64,000 nt of DNA from Natronosporangium hydrolyticum (GCF_016925615.1 NZ_CP070499.1:5394001-5458000), one strand, 5' to 3'. Positions 17,010 through 26,245 are shown, counted from the first letter of the stretch. Notes: generated by a model not told the origin, from the letters alone. Numbers and translations are program-made.

Positions 17010-17267
17010 GATGTCAATGCCGAGCGCGGCGAGGCTGCCCAGGTAGAGCTCCTGGGCGGCACCTGGTTCGGGTTTGAGAATGACCTGGAACTGCGTGTGA
17101 GTCTGGATCCGGTTCGGGTTCTCCCCGTATCGGGCATCGTCGGGACTCACGCTGGGTTCAACGTACGCCACCCGCCACGGCTCAGGCCCCAACACTCGGA
17201 GGAACGTGGCCGGGTTCAGCGTCTCCGCACCTACCTCGGTGTTCATGGGCTGCACCACCAGGCAGCC
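17010..17267 (-). pseudogene. glyQ: Fragment of glycyl-tRNA synthetase alpha subunit
   Basis: The minus strand encodes about 86 residues that match the N-terminal region of bacterial-type Gly[15 protein letters not shown], then [35 protein letters not shown] and [19 protein letters not shown]. The normal continuation (DIRFVEDNWE and onward) is absent; the frame degenerates into GAYGCRWG. The fragment's 5' end coincides with the start of the IS3 transposase remnant on the other strand, so the IS probably cut the gene. It cannot be functional. It implies that a GlyQ/GlyS-type synthetase gene once lay on this island. Confidence 0.75.
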
Positions 17268-18233
17268 ACGCAACGGGCATGCACGCTGACCGGGACTGCG
17301 CGGGCGACCTACTATCGGCGGGCCAAGCCGGTCGGGCCGCGGCACGGCCCGTGGCTACCGCGCACCCCGCCGCCCCAGACCCTCAGCACAGTTGAGCGCC
17401 AGCGGGTGCTGGCGGTGCTGAACTCGCCGGCCTACGCTGATCTGGCGATTCCGCAGGTCTGGGCTCGGGAACTCGACGCGGGCCGCTACCACTGCTCAAT
17501 GTCCACGATGTATCGCATCGCGCGGGCGGCCGGGCAGAGCCGGGAACGGCGGCGGCTGGCGTCGCATCCACCGCGGGTGCGTCCGGAGTTGGTCGCGACC
17601 GGGCCAGCTCAGGTGTGGTCCTGGGATATCACCGCGTTGAAGGGTCCGGTCAAGGGCGTCTGGTACCGGTGTTACGTCGTTATCGACATCTACTCGCGTT
17701 ACGTCACCGGGTGGCTCGTCGCCGCCGGCGAGGACGCGGTCGTGGCCCGCGACTTCCTGGCCGATGCGATCGCCCGTAACGGGATCGAGCCGCATACTAT
17801 CCATGCTGACCGAGGCGGGGCCATGGTGTCGAAACCGGTATCAGAGATGCTCGTCGACCTCGGTGTCCTACGGTCACATTCCCGGCCCCGGACCTCGAAC
17901 GACAACCCCTACTCCGAGGCCCAGTTCAAGACCATGAAATACGTGCCGGACTTCCCCGCAAGGTTCGGGTCTCTCGCCGACGCGAGAGCTTTCTGCGACG
18001 GCTTCTTCACCGCTTACAACCACTAGCACCGACATTCCGGGATCGGCTGGCACACCCCAGCGTCGGTGCACTACGGCACCGCCGAGCAAATCCGCCAGCA
18101 ACGCCAGACCACCCTCGACGCGGCCCACGCCGCCCACCCCGACCGGTTCAACCGCCGGCCCCACGCACCGAAACTGCCCGACCAGGCCTGGATCAACCAG
18201 CCAGCCCAGCAGCAACAGACCGTCTCAGTTTGA
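17221..18233 (+). pseudogene. IS3-family transposase (OrfB) broken by an amber codon
   Basis: The frame encodes an IS3 OrfB catalytic core: VWSWDITALKG (first Asp), HADRGGAMVSKPV (second Asp) and NPYSEAQFKTMKY (Glu). At FFTAYNH it meets TAG (18024-18026), where IS3 relatives have Glu (YNHEHRHSGIG). The frame continues after it with HRHSGIGWHTPASVHYGT up to a TGA at 18231-18233. A G-to-T change in a GAG codon explains this. No OrfA and no inverted repeats are visible, and the 5' end is uncertain because it runs into the glyQ fragment. The element is a remnant unless the amber codon is suppressed. Confidence 0.8.
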
Positions 18234-18242
18234 CTTGACAAC

Positions 18243-18440
18243 TACCGGGGCGCCTGCGCCAACATCTGCGAGCACTGCCCCAGCTTCCACACCGACGCCA
18301 GCTCATTGCCCATCCTCGCCGCCCAACGCGTCAACGCCACCACTCTGGCCGCCGACGCCGAACAACGCGGCTGGATCAGCGAAGCCGAACGGCACCACGA
18401 ACTCATCGCCCGCGAATGCGTGGGCTGCCCTCGGCCTCGC
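18243..18440 (+). pseudogene. C-terminal remnant of a tyrosine recombinase
   Basis: The frame reads YRGACANICEHCPSF, then LPILAAQRVNATTLAADAEQ and RGWISEAERHHELIAREC. This is the zinc-ligand-containing tail found in some actinomycete transposon-type recombinases. The catalytic domain is absent: the IS3 remnant ends 10 bp upstream. Downstream the frame loses similarity. Confidence 0.55.
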
Positions 18441-18557
18441 CTCGCACTTGCCCTCTGCCTGTGGGTCTGCTGTCGGTCGTGCGGCAGGCCTACGAGCTGG
18501 TTGGGGTTCGGCACGGCCCAAGCGTCGATGGCGGCTCAGCGGGGAGTCCGCCGCACG

Positions 18558-19802
18558 CTAGTTCATGGACGAACCGAGCTTGATGGTACGGCGCTTGAAG
18601 GGTACCGGGCCGCCTTCCAGATGGTAGAGGGCCAAGACGTTGAGGTCGTGGCGTTCGAGAGAGCCGGTGGCCTCGACGACGCCGTTCTTCGCGTCAGAGG
18701 TCATGGTGATGATCATTTCGGCGTCAGCGGAGACGACGAGGCCGGGGCTTCGAGTAGCAAAGAGGTACTGCCTGCTACCTCGTAGGTCGCGCAGCTTCGC
18801 GACGAGGTATTCCTCGATCCACGGTGCGTGGAGCGCGTCTTCGGGCTGGTCGATGATCAGAGGGGCATCGCCGTCGGCGAGGGCGATGATCAGGATGGCC
18901 GTGCACTTCTGGCCGTGGGCCAGCCGCTCGATCGGCACATAGTCGTCGTTGCTGTGCTTGCGGAACTCGACCGCTAGCCCGTCGTGCAGGTCGAGCGTCT
19001 GCAGCTGCAGGAAGTCCTCGATGGTGCCTTTCTCGATCACGTGCTCGAACAGGGTCTCGATGTGCTTGCGCTCGACGTCGGTGGCGGCGCACACGCCGTC
19101 GATGTCCCCCGCCAGGAACGAACGGACCAGCTTGACGGGGGTCGACTTGTTGCAGATCTGTTGGAGGATCGGGGCGCGCAGCCGGGAGCCTTTGGCGATA
19201 GCCGACAGGTTTGACAGATAGGCCGAGTCGTCGTTCTCGGGGAGCATCTTGATCCGGACGATGCCGCCCATCAGCTTGTTGAGCGCCTTGATCCGGTTAT
19301 CGCGCTGCTGTCGTCGTGTCTTACGCGTCTCCAGGAGCTCTGCTATCAACTCCTCCCGGTACGTTGTGGTTGCGGCCCGGTTCGGCAGCAACTCGTGGTT
19401 CATTTGGGTTAGCTGCGCGTGGAGCTGCACCTTCTCCGTCTGTAGTTCCACCAGGCGGGTCCGTAAGGCGGCGAGCCCCTTGTTGTCGACGTCAATCCGG
19501 CTGACTGCCTCGGCGAGCTGATTGTCGAACTGCTGGTACCGCTCGAGCCACTCCTGCCGGATGGCAGCCAGTTCCTTGTTGACCGCCAGCAGCACCTGGG
19601 ACAGCTGTGTGTTGGCCGCGTTGATCGCCTCGCACAACTGGGCATAGGCTGCCTGCGCTCGTGCGTAGAGGCCCTGGTTGTCGACAACAGCGGCTGGGTC
19701 CCCGAACTTGTCCCCGCTTTCAGTCGGGGCGGTAAGCTTCAGTTCGGGGTGACCGACCAGCTGGTCGAACAGGGCTTTCTCCGTGCTCCAGTTGGCCTGC
19801 AT
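18558..19802 (-). pseudogene. PHP/ATPase (TrlF-like) gene, 3' half, split by an IS
   Basis: This half holds long coiled-coil-like helices (VNKELAAIRQEWLERYQQF and others) followed by the C-terminal ATPase lobe: RLAHGQKCTAILIIAL, a signature-like motif, and the Walker B region APLIIDQPEDAL. Removing the IS (19809-21355) and one 8-bp duplication joins it in frame to the 5' half at 22776. That gives one 887-residue protein, since 2664 bases is exactly 888 codons. Such proteins combine a PHP phosphoesterase with an SMC-like ATPase; some are suspected of nucleic-acid or defence roles. On its own this half lacks the PHP domain and Walker A. Confidence 0.8.
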
Positions 19803-19808
19803 CTTGAC

Positions 19809-21355
19809 GCAATGCCGTTAAGGTAGGGCGTCTGGGCAGGCCAGGATGGGTGTGGGTGGTCCGGCATGTCGGATGATCTTGTCGGTGGGTCGCTTGACGC
19901 GGTAGGAGTTGTGGCGGGCGCGTTTCACCGCGCGGGGGCAGGTACGTTGACGCCGTCGTGGGTTGAGATGCCGCAGGATTTCCTGTGTGGACTCGGCGAT
20001 CGCTTCGGTGAGGTGTTCAGGGGGAAATAGCCGCCTGGTCGGTGACCTGGCGGCGGACCACACGAAGGCCACGTATGAACGATGTCCGGTCGGGGTCGTA
20101 GCCAGCCTCGTCGGCGGCGTCGACCAGTAGGGCGCGGATGCCGTAGTGTGCCAGCAGCAGGCCCCACAGCTCCTGCTCGACCAACTCGGGGGTCTTCGAC
20201 CGCAACACTTGGCCACGGCCCCGCAGGTCGGTCTTGACCTCGTCGATAGCCGATTCCTCTTCCCAGCGCTGGTGGTAGGCGCCGGCCAGCTCGCCAGCGT
20301 CGACCTGCCGCGGATCCAGCATGGTGGTGACCACGGCGATCAGCTCACCGCCGGGGTTACGGTCGGGCACGGTGTACTCGACCACCCGCACCAGGCGGGC
20401 CAGTTCGGCAGGCACCTCGGCGCCGGTTTTGGCCGCCGCGGCCAGCCGGGCACGCCGGTCGGCGTCCAGCCCGGGCCGGTAGATCAGGGCCAGGTAGGAG
20501 CCGTCGGCCAGCCACCGCAGGTGCCCGATCGACACCGACGCGCCGATGCGCCAGAGCAGGTCAGCACCCGTATCGGCGAAGCTGTTGAACAACTCCCAGG
20601 AGTACAAGCCGGCATCGGCGGTGACCAGCATGTCCGGCTCGATCTTGTCGACCAGTTCGGCGGCCAGGGTTCGTTCCCCGGCGCGGGCCGCGCCGGGCAC
20701 CGCGGCCACGATCGCCCGGGTGCCGCACTCGGCCAGGGCCATCACCTGCAGTTTCGGGAACGCCGAAGCCTTCGGACCCGACCCGATCCGCCCGAAATGT
20801 TCCACGTTGGCGTCGCTGTCGGGCACGTCGAAGCTGGTGCCGTCGATAGCCATCAGCCGGCGCCTTGCCAGCCACGCCCCCTTCGTACCAGTGGTGGCGA
20901 TCGGCACCGCTGCCCGGTCGAACAGTTCCTTGACCGGTGCCGCACCCAGCCGTTTACGGGCCTGGCAGATCGCCGAGGCGGTGGGCACCTGCCAGTCATC
21001 GACCCACGAACCGAGCTTACGAAGGTTCCCCACCAGCCGCCGCATCACTTCCTCATAGGACTCGTTTGAGTACAGGCCCAAGGCGATCGCGTAGCGGATC
21101 ATCACATGAGCAGGAAGCAGCCGGCGGCGTTTCTCCCGTACACCGGTGTCGTTGATGACTTCCTCGATCAGGTCCCGGCCGAACCTCGCCGACAGCACAC
21201 CCAGCCCGATGTGGTCGGTCAGCCGGTCACCCGAAACCTGCTCATCTTCCTGCCCCTGCGGCACCGCCATGACCGGGAACGGTAACCCACCCGCCGGCGC
21301 AACGCTCACCCCACCGCGCTGACCTCGAAAAACGCCCCTACCTTAACGGCATTGC
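19809..21355. mobile_element. IS4-family insertion sequence inside the TrlF-like gene
   Basis: A 1547-bp element with matching ends (GCAATGCCGTTAAGGTAGGG on both, inverted). It is flanked by an 8-bp direct repeat ATCTTGAC at 19801-19808 and 21356-21363. Excision on paper restores the host reading frame exactly, which fixes the ends and shows a simple insertion. The clean duplication suggests it is fairly recent relative to the other debris around it. Confidence 0.92.
20017..21309 (-). CDS. IS4-family transposase, C-terminus frameshifted
   Basis: An N-terminal IS4-type domain (LSARFGRDLIEEVINDTGV) is followed by a DDE core: LMAIDGTSFD, VTADAGLYSWE, and the YREK box in YHQRWEEESAIDEVK, whose Y-2-R-3-E-6-K spacing is exact. 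The frame ends early at TDQAAISP. The expected tail (EHLTEAIAESTQEILRHL to RVKRPTDKII) is encoded in another frame down to 19818. The shift is at a run of five G on the plus strand (20020-20024); four would restore the frame. This is either a real inactivating indel, slippage, or a base-call error. Confidence 0.88.
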   Translation of the reverse strand: MSVAPAGGLPFPVMAVPQGQEDEQVSGDRLTDHIGLGVLSARFGRDLIEEVINDTGVREKRRRLLPAHVMIRYAIALGLYSNESYEEVMRRLVGNLRKLGSWVDDWQVPTASAICQARKRLGAAPVKELFDRAAVPIATTGTKGAWLARRRLMAIDGTSFDVPDSDANVEHFGRIGSGPKASAFPKLQVMALAECGTRAIVAAVPGAARAGERTLAAELVDKIEPDMLVTADAGLYSWELFNSFADTGADLLWRIGASVSIGHLRWLADGSYLALIYRPGLDADRRARLAAAAKTGAEVPAELARLVRVVEYTVPDRNPGGELIAVVTTMLDPRQVDAGELAGAYHQRWEEESAIDEVKTDLRGRGQVLRSKTPELVEQELWGLLLAHYGIRALLVDAADEAGYDPDRTSFIRGLRVVRRQVTDQAAISP

Positions 21356-22776
21356 ATCTTGACGACCTCATCGTCGAACAAGCCGGACAGCTCCTCCAGC
21401 CGCTTCTCGACCTCCGGCAGGGCCTGCAATCTGTGCCGGGCTTGCGCGATCGTCGACTCGAGCTCGGCGATGAGACGGCCGTTGTCGTTGAGCCGGGCTA
21501 CCGTGTCCGTTTCGCGGATCTCGAACTCGGTCAGGTCGAGTGCGGGGTCGATGAGCGCCATCCGGCCGACCTCCGTTCGCGCGTACTCGATCACCTCGCC
21601 CTGGGAGAATCCGGTGATCGGGATCCGGCCGGACGGGCCGGTCAACTGCTCGGTGTCGCCGATGAACTCGGGCTGTGTGGACCCGTCCTCGAAGTACGCG
21701 CGGCGCACGAGGCACCGCGCGTGACCGCGGGTGAGCACGATCTCGACGGTCGAGCCCGAGGTCAGGGCGTATCTGAGCCGGGACTCTACCTCTCTGCGGA
21801 CCTGTGGGAAGTCGTCGGGATCGCTCTGCTGGTCGAGCGCAAACCGGACCAGCTCGATGAGTAGCGACTTGCCTGTGCCGGTGCCGCCGAGCAGGCAGGT
21901 GAGGTCGCCTGAGAACTCGAACTGCTGAGCGTCGAGGAACCCGCCGGTCACTGTCACCGACTCGATCACCGTGTGCTCTGGCGCCGCGGGCTCCACCAGG
22001 CGCACTCGCAGCGGCGGATCGGCCAGCGCGTGCCGCAGCCCGCGCAGATCCGGCCTCGATGCCTTGATCCAGGTCCGGCGGTGCCCGATGCCGTGGAGGG
22101 CGTGGGCACTCGCGCCGGGCGCGGTGGTGTCGGAGCTGCGGACGACCGCCAGGTCGCGTTTGCCATGGAGCCGAGTTCTGATCTTCTCGGCCTCGGTGAT
22201 GTCGACGACCTCGACGGCCGCGATGGTAGGGTCCAGCAGGGTCCGGTTTACGTGGTCAGCGACGGGAAGCTTGAGCAGACCCTTCTCCCGGTCGGCGTGT
22301 GCCGCTATCGTCAGACCGCCCCTGGCGGAAATGATCTTCGCGGTATCGGCGAAGCCGGTGCGCAGGGCCTTGTGGAGGTCGCCGTGGTCGGCGCGGAGGA
22401 TCCCAAGTTCGACGAGTACGTCCTCGATGAACTGTGCCGGTGTGCCTTCTTCCCAGATGGCGAGGAGGTGGCCTTCGGCTGTGCTGAGTTCCACGCCGGG
22501 TAGCACCACGAGAGGGGTGTCCCGGGCAGCCTCCGCCATCGCGTCGCACCAGTCGGCGGTGTTGTGGTCTGTGACGGCGATCGCGTGCAGTCCCGCGGCG
22601 AGCGCCGCTTCGACGATCTGTCGGGCGTCGCTGGCGCCGTAGGTACGGAAATCGACATCATTCGACGCTGGGGTATGAATGTGAAGGTCGACAGCCCAGA
22701 ATCGCGCGGGCGCGTGCTTCGCATCTGCCATCGATACCGCCCCACCGCTCTCAGTTGGTGCTGTTGTTGACGTCAC
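21343..22776 (-). pseudogene. PHP/ATPase (TrlF-like) gene, 5' half, split by an IS
   Basis: The 5' half holds the PHP phosphoesterase domain, with DLHIHTP (31-36), AVTDHN (67-72), GVELST (94-99) and IAAHADR (157-163) as metal-binding motifs. Then comes an ATPase lobe with Walker A GGTGTGKS (297-304), followed by the beginning of a coiled coil (LESTIAQARHRLQALPEVEKRL). The start is GTG at 22776 with GGAG upstream; ATG at 22731 is possible. The last few codons (after VVKMQ) come from the IS end. The intact protein would be cytosolic and bind ATP and metals. Vsr-like and metallopeptidase fragments nearby suggest a former defence-type locus, which is inference. Confidence 0.82.
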
Positions 22777-22982
22777 AGCACTCGCTCCGTGTTCTTTCGC
22801 CTTTCGCTCGAGTCGACACTGTAACGATTACTGACCGAAGAGGAGACGCGACCTTCGACCACACGTGTGAATAGGGCCGACAGGGTGACTCCTTCCAGAC
22901 CATCGGGCTCCACTATCCGCCGTTCCGCCGAGCGAGGCCGACGAACATCCTCCGCGGCCACCGATTGGCGCAAGAGCGTCGT

Positions 22983-23402
22983 CTATGTTCGACGAAGTTG
23001 TTGGATGATCGCTGTTGCGCAGCCCTCGGCGTCGCGGACGATCTCGCCACCCCAGAACGACAGCACAGTCCATCCGGCGTCGGCTAGTTGGTCGCGCTTG
23101 GCTTTGTCGGATGCCTGCCGTTCGGGGTAGTGGTGGTGTTGCCACCCGTCACAGAAGACCGCGACCTTGTGCTCGGGCCAGGCGAAGTCGGCGATCGTGA
23201 CGGGGCGGGTGGTGCCGTCCGTCCCGACTAATGAGAGTTGCTGGGTCGGTCGTGAGGCAGATTCGGTACCGGTGGCCACCGGCGGGTGAGCACTTTGTCC
23301 TGGCTGGGCCTTGGAGCCCTTCAGCCCAAGACCGTTCCCCCGTCGGGGTCCGGGAGGGTTGATCGCTGCTGGGATGTTGTGCCCGCCGCCTGACGTGAGC
23401 AC
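22983..23402 (-). pseudogene. Vsr/DUF559-like endonuclease domain remnant
   Basis: The C-terminal 80 residues resemble the PD-(D/E)XK-type domain found at the end of large helicase-like proteins: VTIADFAWPEHKVAVFCDGW, then HHHYPERQASDKAKRDQL and WTVLSFWGGEIVRD. The first 50 residues look random, so only the 3' end of a larger gene seems to be left. It lies on the same strand as, and upstream of, the TrlF-like gene; together they may be what remains of a defence cassette. Confidence 0.6.
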
Positions 23403-23484
23403 TGTTCATTAGTCTGCCGATGGTTCTCCCCTGGCTGCTGCAGAACGGGTATCTGGACATGGGTGTGCCGGAGGGAGAGCACGG

Positions 23485-23660
23485 ATGCGGCTGTGCGTGG
23501 GTGATGACTGGGCAAAGGACCATCACGACATCGAGGTGATCAACGAGGTCGGCAAGGTGCTGGTCAGAAGCGGCTACCTGAAGGGGTCGCGCGAATCGGG
23601 CAACCGCACGAGCTGATCGGCCGCTTTGGCGGCGACAAGTCGTCCGGCGGTCCCATGGCA
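23485..23660 (+). pseudogene. IS110-family transposase remnant
   Basis: After a ribosome-site-like GGAGGGA, the frame opens MRLCVGDDWAKDHHDIEVIN, the N-terminal RuvC-like start of IS110 transposases. It stops at a TGA after NRTS. Another frame then reads HELIGRFGGDKSSGG, also IS110-like, so a frameshift and loss of the rest have destroyed it. Confidence 0.65.
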
Positions 23661-23789
23661 TAGCTAGATCTCGATGTTAAGCACAGACGTCGCACAGCGC
23701 TGGCGGTGAGTGCTCGAATCGCACACATCCTTGAGCTACGGACTAGCTGCCCGGCCGACCATGAACTGACATGTGGCCGCGGCTAGGGT

Positions 23790-24035
23790 GTGACGGTGGT
23801 GGTCATCCTGGTGGAGAAGTTCGGCTCGGACGGCTTCCTGGAACGTTCTTGGGATCTGCCACCAGATGTCGTTGGGCCACTGCGTGCGCACGTCAACGTG
23901 ACACCTGAAGGCTGGATCGTGGACGTGTGGCCGGTGACGACGGACGTCGCTGCAGTCCTGCAGCCATGGATCGACGAGCCCATCGATGTCAGATCCGGTG
24001 CCTTGTTCGTCAGTTCCGCTCAGGTGGAGGCGTAG
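23790..24035 (+). CDS. Small hypothetical protein
   Basis: An 81-residue, compact, mainly beta-looking protein (VVVILVEKFGSDGFLERSWDL, then VTPEGWIVDVWPVT). No family recognised with confidence; small immunity-type proteins can look like this, but no toxin gene is beside it. It sits in the debris-rich end of the island. The exact start among several nearby GTG codons is uncertain. The next 150 bases hold nothing I recognise. Confidence 0.4.
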   Translation: MTVVVILVEKFGSDGFLERSWDLPPDVVGPLRAHVNVTPEGWIVDVWPVTTDVAAVLQPWIDEPIDVRSGALFVSSAQVEA

Positions 24036-24185
24036 GACGGCCGGCGCAAGCTCCACCAGGCTCGGGAGGCAGCGGCGCGATCACTGCCCACGCATCGCCG
24101 GTCACCTCGCCACGACCCCACCGCACATCGCCAAACGACCGACGGCTACAAGATCGGCAGCACACCCAATCCGGCCGCGTGCGCT

Positions 24186-24545
24186 TTGGGCGGCCTTGCG
24201 GTTGGCGCGGAAGACCCGATTAGTGCGCACTTCTCGCCGTCTTCGTGGGTGAATCCGGAGGTCAGCGAGCCGAAACCCGTCAAGATCAGCGATCTTGAGC
24301 CAAGACAGGTCGTCCTCGTCCACGAACTGGCCCACCTCAACCACCCCGGCACACCCCCGACGTTCTGGGCCACCGTCGAACGAGCCCTACCCGACTACGA
24401 ACGCCGCAAGAACGACCTCCTCATCGCAGGCGCCCGCCTCTGGCTCGGCTGGGCCACGCGACAGACCAACACCAGGCCTGATCAACAGCGCCCCCGTTTA
24501 CCCCCCGAAAACCCCGTCCGCGGATCGACGAACGGCGACAAGTAG
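24186..24545 (+). pseudogene. YgjP/DUF45-like metallopeptidase, 3' remnant
   Basis: Around residues 43-75 the frame reads VVLVHELAHLNHPGTPPTFW, then ATVERALPDYERRKNDLL. This contains the HExxH zinc motif and downstream His typical of YgjP-like metallopeptidases, often encoded beside restriction-modification genes. The first 40 residues do not look like the family, so the 5' two thirds of the gene appear to be missing. It lies less than 100 bp before the right attachment site. Confidence 0.6.
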
Positions 24546-24628
24546 TGATCATCAGCTGGCCGCATTCCTGCAGCTCAGGGGCGAGTTCTGACAACCGATG
24601 ACAAGTCCGGGCGAGCGCCGGTTCGGGA

Positions 24629-24665
24629 GAAGAGGCCGTGGGTTCAAATCCCGCCACCCCGACCA
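24629..24665 (+). other. Right attachment site: second tRNA-Pro 3' end
   Basis: Exact 37-bp copy of 6713-6749, ending in CACCCCG, A, CCA. Upstream the similarity continues through TTCGGGA, with one base missing relative to the left copy. The 5' half of the tRNA is again absent. It is followed at once by a strong terminator, as expected at the original 3' end of a tRNA gene, so chromosomal sequence should resume here. Confidence 0.8.
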
Positions 24666-24671
24666 GCTCAT

Positions 24672-24705
24672 GGGCCACTTTCCATCGATGAAGGTGGCCC
24701 TTTTT
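24672..24705. terminator. Rho-independent terminator after the tRNA-Pro 3' end
   Basis: GGGCCACTTTC pairs with GAAGGTGGCCC (one G-U pair), followed by five T. It most likely served the original tRNA-Pro gene. The minus-strand gene at 24704 ends exactly at it, so it may work for both. Confidence 0.8.
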
Positions 24706-24955
24706 AGCGGTTGCGTTCGCGGCTTGTCTCAGTGACTGCCTCGCGGAGCGGCTTGTCCTCGGCCACGCGTTGCACCACCACGGGCCACTCCCACCCGACC
24801 TCGGCCCCTTGCTGGCGCCGCAGCCACCCGAACATCGACCGTGGATCGTCGCCGACCGCGGGCGGCGGGATCGGCGGGATCTCACCCGCGACGGCATAGA
24901 CGAGGGCCAGGTAGAAATTGACGGCTCCGGTGGTGCCGCCGTCTCCCCAGTTCAC
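24704..24955 (-). CDS. Small hypothetical protein
   Basis: An 83-residue soluble protein (VNFYLALVYAVAGEIPPIPP, then DDPRSMFGWLRRQQGAEVGW). Its ATG overlaps the stop of the upstream membrane protein gene (ATGA), so the two are coupled. No family recognised. Being just outside the attachment site, it should belong to the original chromosome. Confidence 0.5.
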   Translation of the reverse strand: MNWGDGGTTGAVNFYLALVYAVAGEIPPIPPPAVGDDPRSMFGWLRRQQGAEVGWEWPVVVQRVAEDKPLREAVTETSRERNR

Positions 24956-25599
24956 GCCCTCTGCGTGGGAGGCGACGCCGCCGGCAACGGCACCAGTCGC
25001 CCGTTGTCACCCGCCACGAACGCTCGGCCGGAGCAGGCCCGCACCGCCGTTGGCTGCCCGATGCCGGCCACCGGTCGCTGCACCGGCCACAACAGCCGCA
25101 GCTGATCGTCGATGCGTACTACGAGGTTCCCGGCGGCGCCGCGAAACACCGCCTGCAATCGCTGGGGCGCCTGGTGTAGTTCCGCCACCGCGGTTGCCGG
25201 CGCCGTTGACGCGTCCGGCATCAGGGTGTGGATCAGGTCCAGCATGGGGACCTCCGCCAGTTCGACCTGGTCAAGCGTTTCGGCGTAGGCGATCACCAGC
25301 GGCGACGCGGCATCCAAGCTCACGCTGGTGTGATGACCCGGCTCGACTTGGGGGGTCGACGTGAGCTCTCCCGGTCCGGTCGGCTGCCCCGCCGAGTCGC
25401 CCGCTGGCCGCGGAGCAGCGCCGGAGCGGCGGACGATCCGGTCCGCCAGCACCTCGACGGCCGGGATCATCGCGAGCAGTAGCAATGCTGCGGCACCCCA
25501 CCACAGGGACAGCAGGCCCGCCGTAGCCATCACGGCGAAGTTGCCGACCCCGTGGCCGACGTGCCGGCGGATCTCACCCGCCGCACCCGGCAGCTGCAC
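24952..25599 (-). CDS. Hypothetical membrane protein
   Basis: One or two hydrophobic segments near the N-terminus (FAVMATAGLLSLWWGAAALL, then LLAMIPAVEVL) anchor a soluble C-terminal part of about 150 residues. The GTG at 25599 is the first usable start, but it lacks a well-spaced ribosome site. A GGAGG lies 27 bases upstream, so the start is uncertain. Coupled to the small gene downstream. Function not recognised. Confidence 0.45.
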   Translation of the reverse strand: MQLPGAAGEIRRHVGHGVGNFAVMATAGLLSLWWGAAALLLLAMIPAVEVLADRIVRRSGAAPRPAGDSAGQPTGPGELTSTPQVEPGHHTSVSLDAASPLVIAYAETLDQVELAEVPMLDLIHTLMPDASTAPATAVAELHQAPQRLQAVFRGAAGNLVVRIDDQLRLLWPVQRPVAGIGQPTAVRACSGRAFVAGDNGRLVPLPAASPPTQRA

Positions 25600-25645
25600 A
25601 GCCGCGGCGGACCCGTTGCCGGAGCATCCTCCGGCGGTCGACGAC

Positions 25646-26245
25646 TCAGCCCGAGGCGAGGGAGCCGAACAGCAGCGTCAGCCAGGCCCAGCCGAGGACG
25701 ATAGCGCCCCGCTGCACCAGCCCGGCCCGGGGTGAGTCCTTCTCCCACGCAGTGCCGAATCCGACCACCAGCCCCACCAACGCGATCCCGACCACCAGCG
25801 ATAGCCAGCGCAGGACACCGTCCAGCGCCCAGGCGCCGACGAACGCCAGCAGCGGCATCGCTCCGAACACCGCCGCGCCCGCGCCGTCGTGTAGCTGGTG
25901 TCGGCGGCTGAAGCTGGTCGGGGTCTTATTGGGCGTGCCCGGCGGGTAGCCGCGCATCGGATCCATCGGGAACACCCCGGAGGCGATCAGGGCCAGGCCG
26001 AAGCCCCCGATGGGCAGCGCGAGCAGGATGCTGTCGGCGGCCGGGGGCACCGCTACAGCCGCGAGCGTGACCAGGCTGCCGCAGAGGATGAAGTTCGTGG
26101 TCTGCACCCATCCGCGCCGCCCGAGGGCGAGCGCGCTGACCGGATGCCGGGCCGGGTGGTAACCGGACCTGGTCGCGCCGTCGATCGTGAAGGTCAGGAC
26201 GAAGATCGCCGTGCCGGCGGCTCCGGCCCACAGCAGTGCGGTCAT
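25646..26245 (-). CDS. DUF998 family membrane protein
   Basis: About six hydrophobic segments with the DUF998 pattern: GYHPARHPVSALALGRRGW after the first helix, GVFPMDPMRGYPPGTP in the middle, and HQLHDGAGAAVFGAMPL before the later helices. It is an integral membrane protein of unknown role. ATG at 26245 follows GGAGAGGTGTTC, a good ribosome site; the longer form is unlikely. It is divergent from the GH39-like gene, and the operator array at 26313-26362 lies between them. Confidence 0.75.
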   Translation of the reverse strand: MTALLWAGAAGTAIFVLTFTIDGATRSGYHPARHPVSALALGRRGWVQTTNFILCGSLVTLAAVAVPPAADSILLALPIGGFGLALIASGVFPMDPMRGYPPGTPNKTPTSFSRRHQLHDGAGAAVFGAMPLLAFVGAWALDGVLRWLSLVVGIALVGLVVGFGTAWEKDSPRAGLVQRGAIVLGWAWLTLLFGSLASG

